Below are positions 62,072 to 64,000 of a DNA stretch of 64,000 bases, one piece after another (the stretch's first letter is position 1; each line of letters opens with the position of its first letter). The position numbers and the translations under genes are program-made. The DNA comes from Metapseudomonas otitidis (GTDB lineage Bacteria > Pseudomonadota > Gammaproteobacteria > Pseudomonadales > Pseudomonadaceae): contig NZ_FOJP01000019.1 in the NCBI RefSeq assembly GCF_900111835.1, forward strand, positions 78,873 through 142,872. The letters run 5' to 3'. The notes below the pieces were generated by a model. That model worked only from the letters and a program-made list of their open reading frames with translations. It did not search any database and was not told where the DNA came from.

Positions 62072-63124
62072 ATGAGCCAGCCCCTGCTTTCATCCGCCAG
62101 CCTGCAGATGCCCCCCGCGAGCAACGTCGGCGTGCTGTCGGCGGCGGCCAGTGGCCTCGACCAGTTCATCACCCGCCAGGGCGGCGACCTGGACCTGGTG
62201 TTCGGCCGGGCCGGGATCGACCCCGAGCAACTGCGCCACCCGACCCTGAGCCTGGCGCTGCCCAACTACTGCGACGTGCTGGAGGAGGCTGCCCGGCAAT
62301 CGGGCTGCGACAACTTCGGGCTGCGCTACGGGCAGCAGTTCCAGCCCCGGGACCTGGGGTTGCTGGGGTATGTCGGGCTGTTCTCGGACACCCTGGAGGA
62401 GGCGCTGAAGAACTTCGCCGGGGCCTTCCCCTATCACCAGCACAGCACGCTGATCCGTCTGGTGGACTGCGGTGAGTGCTACCGCTTCGACTACCAGGTG
62501 CGCCATGGCGCCATCCTCGACCGCCGGCAGGATGCCGAGCTGACGCTGGGCATGGCGCTGAACCTGCTGCGTCACGTGCTGGGCCCGCAGTGGGCGCCGC
62601 GTGCGGTGGCCTTCGAGCATGAGCGGCCGGAGGAGTGGCACGAGCATGGCGACGCCTTCGGCGCGCCGGTGCAGTTCGGCCGGCCGTGCAACTTCATGCT
62701 GGTGCCCAAGGGGGACGTGCAGGGCAAGCCGATGCCGGAGCGCGACCCGAACCTGCTGTTCCTCTTCCAGGACGTGATCCACCGCCTGGGCGCCGGCGCC
62801 AATGCCCCCAGCCTGCTGGAGGAACTGGGCACCCAGGTGCGCTTGGCCCTGTCCGAAGGCGAACCCTGCCTCGAACGCATCGCCGAACGCCTGGAAATGA
62901 CCCCCGCCGGCCTGCAGCGCCGCCTGCGGGAGCAGGGGCTGTGCTTCAGCCAGGTGGTGGAGCGCACCCGCCGCGAACTGGCGCTGCACTACCTGCGCCG
63001 CCGCCAACGCCCCATCTCCGAACTCGCCCCGCTGCTGGGCTACTCCGAGACCAGCGCCTTCTCCCGCGCCTTCCGCCGCTGGTTCGGCGTCAGCCCCCGG
63101 CAATGGCGGGGGGAAGAGCGCTAG
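62072..63124 (+). CDS. AraC-family regulator of ethanolamine genes (likely)
   Basis: This 350-residue protein has an OruR/ArgR-like N-terminal arabinose-binding-type domain (YCDVLEEAARQSGCDNFGLRYG; LGLLGYVGLFSDTLEEALKNF) and a C-terminal AraC DNA-binding region with LERIAERLEMTPAGLQRRLREQ and ISELAPLLGYSETSAFSRAFRRWFG. This long AraC type (about 340 residues) often controls amino-acid or amine catabolism. It is divergent from eat-eutBC, so it probably activates them with ethanolamine as cue; that is inference. ATG 62072 is preferred; a GTG three bases upstream is also in frame. Confidence 0.9.
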   Translation: MSQPLLSSASLQMPPASNVGVLSAAASGLDQFITRQGGDLDLVFGRAGIDPEQLRHPTLSLALPNYCDVLEEAARQSGCDNFGLRYGQQFQPRDLGLLGYVGLFSDTLEEALKNFAGAFPYHQHSTLIRLVDCGECYRFDYQVRHGAILDRRQDAELTLGMALNLLRHVLGPQWAPRAVAFEHERPEEWHEHGDAFGAPVQFGRPCNFMLVPKGDVQGKPMPERDPNLLFLFQDVIHRLGAGANAPSLLEELGTQVRLALSEGEPCLERIAERLEMTPAGLQRRLREQGLCFSQVVERTRRELALHYLRRRQRPISELAPLLGYSETSAFSRAFRRWFGVSPRQWRGEER

Positions 63125-63147
63125 ATCCTCGCGTACCACGCCGCTCT

Positions 63148-63617
63148 GTAGGTGGGCCGGGCGGCGTTCCGCTTAAGCCCACCAGCGGTAGTCAGCGTGG
63201 GCTGAAGCCCACCCTACGAGGAGCGCGCCAACCCACGGGCAGCCCCCGTGGGAGCGAGTTCATTCGCGAGGCTCTTCGCGGTTGAAACCGCTCCCACACC
63301 TTCCCCGTACCTCGGCGCGTGTGGCGTTCGGCAATGGCTCCGGCGGTGGAACGATGAAACGCGATCCACGCACGGTCGCATCCGTAGGATGCGGTGAGCT
63401 CGGCGAACCGCATCGATGCCCATTACGTGACGGCCATGTAGGGTGGGCTTCAGCCCACCGGGCAACACCCCGTGGGAGCGAAATGGCTCCGGCGGTGGAT
63501 CGATGAAACGCGATCCACGCACGGTCGTGTCCGTAGGATGCGGTGAGCTCGGCGAACCGCATCGCTCCGTGCCCTGGCCCCGCAATGATGGGCTTCGCAC
63601 AGCTCTGCCCATCCTAC
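63148..63617. repeat. REP/BIME cluster before the aldehyde dehydrogenase
   Basis: The gap 63125-63660 holds no gene but at least eight GTAG- or GTGG-headed palindromes: 63148-63183 (+), 63197-63217 (-), a facing pair at 63248-63296 (GTGGGAGCGA type), 63384-63414 (+), 63438-63459 (+), a stem at 63494-63518, 63533-63563 (+) and 63587-63617 (-). 63384-63414 and 63533-63563 are near copies with the same flank. The families match those at 10.7 and 53.8 kb. Confidence 0.82.
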
Positions 63618-63660
63618 GTTTGTCGCCGCGACCCGGTGCGTGTGGGGGCTGGCTGAAACG

Positions 63661-63688
63661 AAAAAACGCGGCCGAGGCCGCGTTTTTC
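63661..63688. terminator. Bidirectional terminator
   Basis: AAAAACGCGGCC-ga-GGCCGCGTTTTT is a perfect 12-base stem with A and T tracts on both sides, so it can end transcripts from either strand. It lies 16 bases past the end of the aldehyde dehydrogenase gene (minus strand), its most likely user. Confidence 0.9.
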
Positions 63689-63703
63689 GTGGGGCGTGTG
63701 GGG

Positions 63704-64000
<297 letters not shown>

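Overview
The window is GC-rich DNA with dense, overlapping coding. The gene order (thiL-pgpA-ribA, dxs, ispA-xseB, ppa-mtfA-dedA, eutBC-eat-aldehyde dehydrogenase) matches the Pseudomonas chromosome. Intergenic GTAG-headed palindromes typical of pseudomonad REP elements support this. I take it to be a Pseudomonas (Gammaproteobacteria) chromosome segment. There is no rRNA, tRNA, CRISPR array, transposase or phage gene.

Layout. 0-4.1 kb: end of thiL, pgpA, two secreted proteins, ribA, a membrane protein and a BtuF-like binding protein, all on +. 4.1-8.1 kb: a BtuB-like receptor and dxs on -. 8.1-25.4 kb: an accessory block lying between dxs and ispA, which are neighbours in P. aeruginosa. It holds an MFS/HxlR pair with tandem operators, an acyl-CoA ligase plus single-chain biotin carboxylase under a LysR regulator, a PAP2 phosphatase, a cupin, and an OprD-phosphatase-ABC transporter set with a PAS-AraC regulator. 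25.4-32.1 kb: ispA-xseB, a TSUP permease, a DUF2790 protein, an HD-GYP response regulator, a chemoreceptor and a CsoR/FrmR-type repressor, with two copies of a multi-hairpin repeat. 32.2-36.1 kb: a complete copper-bufferin locus (BufA precursor, BufB MNIO enzyme, BufC partner, DoxX protein) divergent from an ECF sigma factor (SigF) and its anti-sigma (NrsF). Two exact copies of the SigF-type promoter GTAACC-N16-CGAA lie in the divergent region. 36.1-47.5 kb: OsmC-YcaO, cobF, a flavoprotein, ppa, mtfA, dedA, a pseudokinase, a GNAT enzyme and an acetyl-CoA hydrolase/transferase family protein. 47.6-50.2 kb: a second copper locus, DUF2946 plus the OprC copper receptor. 50.3-54.8 kb: a hydrolase, hypothetical proteins, a UvrD-like helicase and a REP cluster. 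54.9-58.0 kb: a KaiC-like ATPase between a sensor kinase that has Gln where the phospho-accepting His should be and a stand-alone receiver. 58.1-64 kb: ethanolamine catabolism (eutC, eutB, permease, AraC regulator, aldehyde dehydrogenase) and a second REP cluster.

How the genes fit together. Two envelope copper systems lie within 16 kb: OprC brings copper across the outer membrane, and BufA, modified by BufB/BufC, should bind copper in the periplasm. SigF/NrsF probably senses the metal and drives the buf operon and possibly itself. The eut genes would import ethanolamine, split it to acetaldehyde and ammonia, and oxidise the acetaldehyde. dxs and ispA serve isoprenoid synthesis although they are now about 17 kb apart. 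The most unusual items are the bufferin locus with its promoter pair, the KaiC module with a kinase lacking its His, and the dispersed hairpin repeat whose two copies differ by compensatory base changes.
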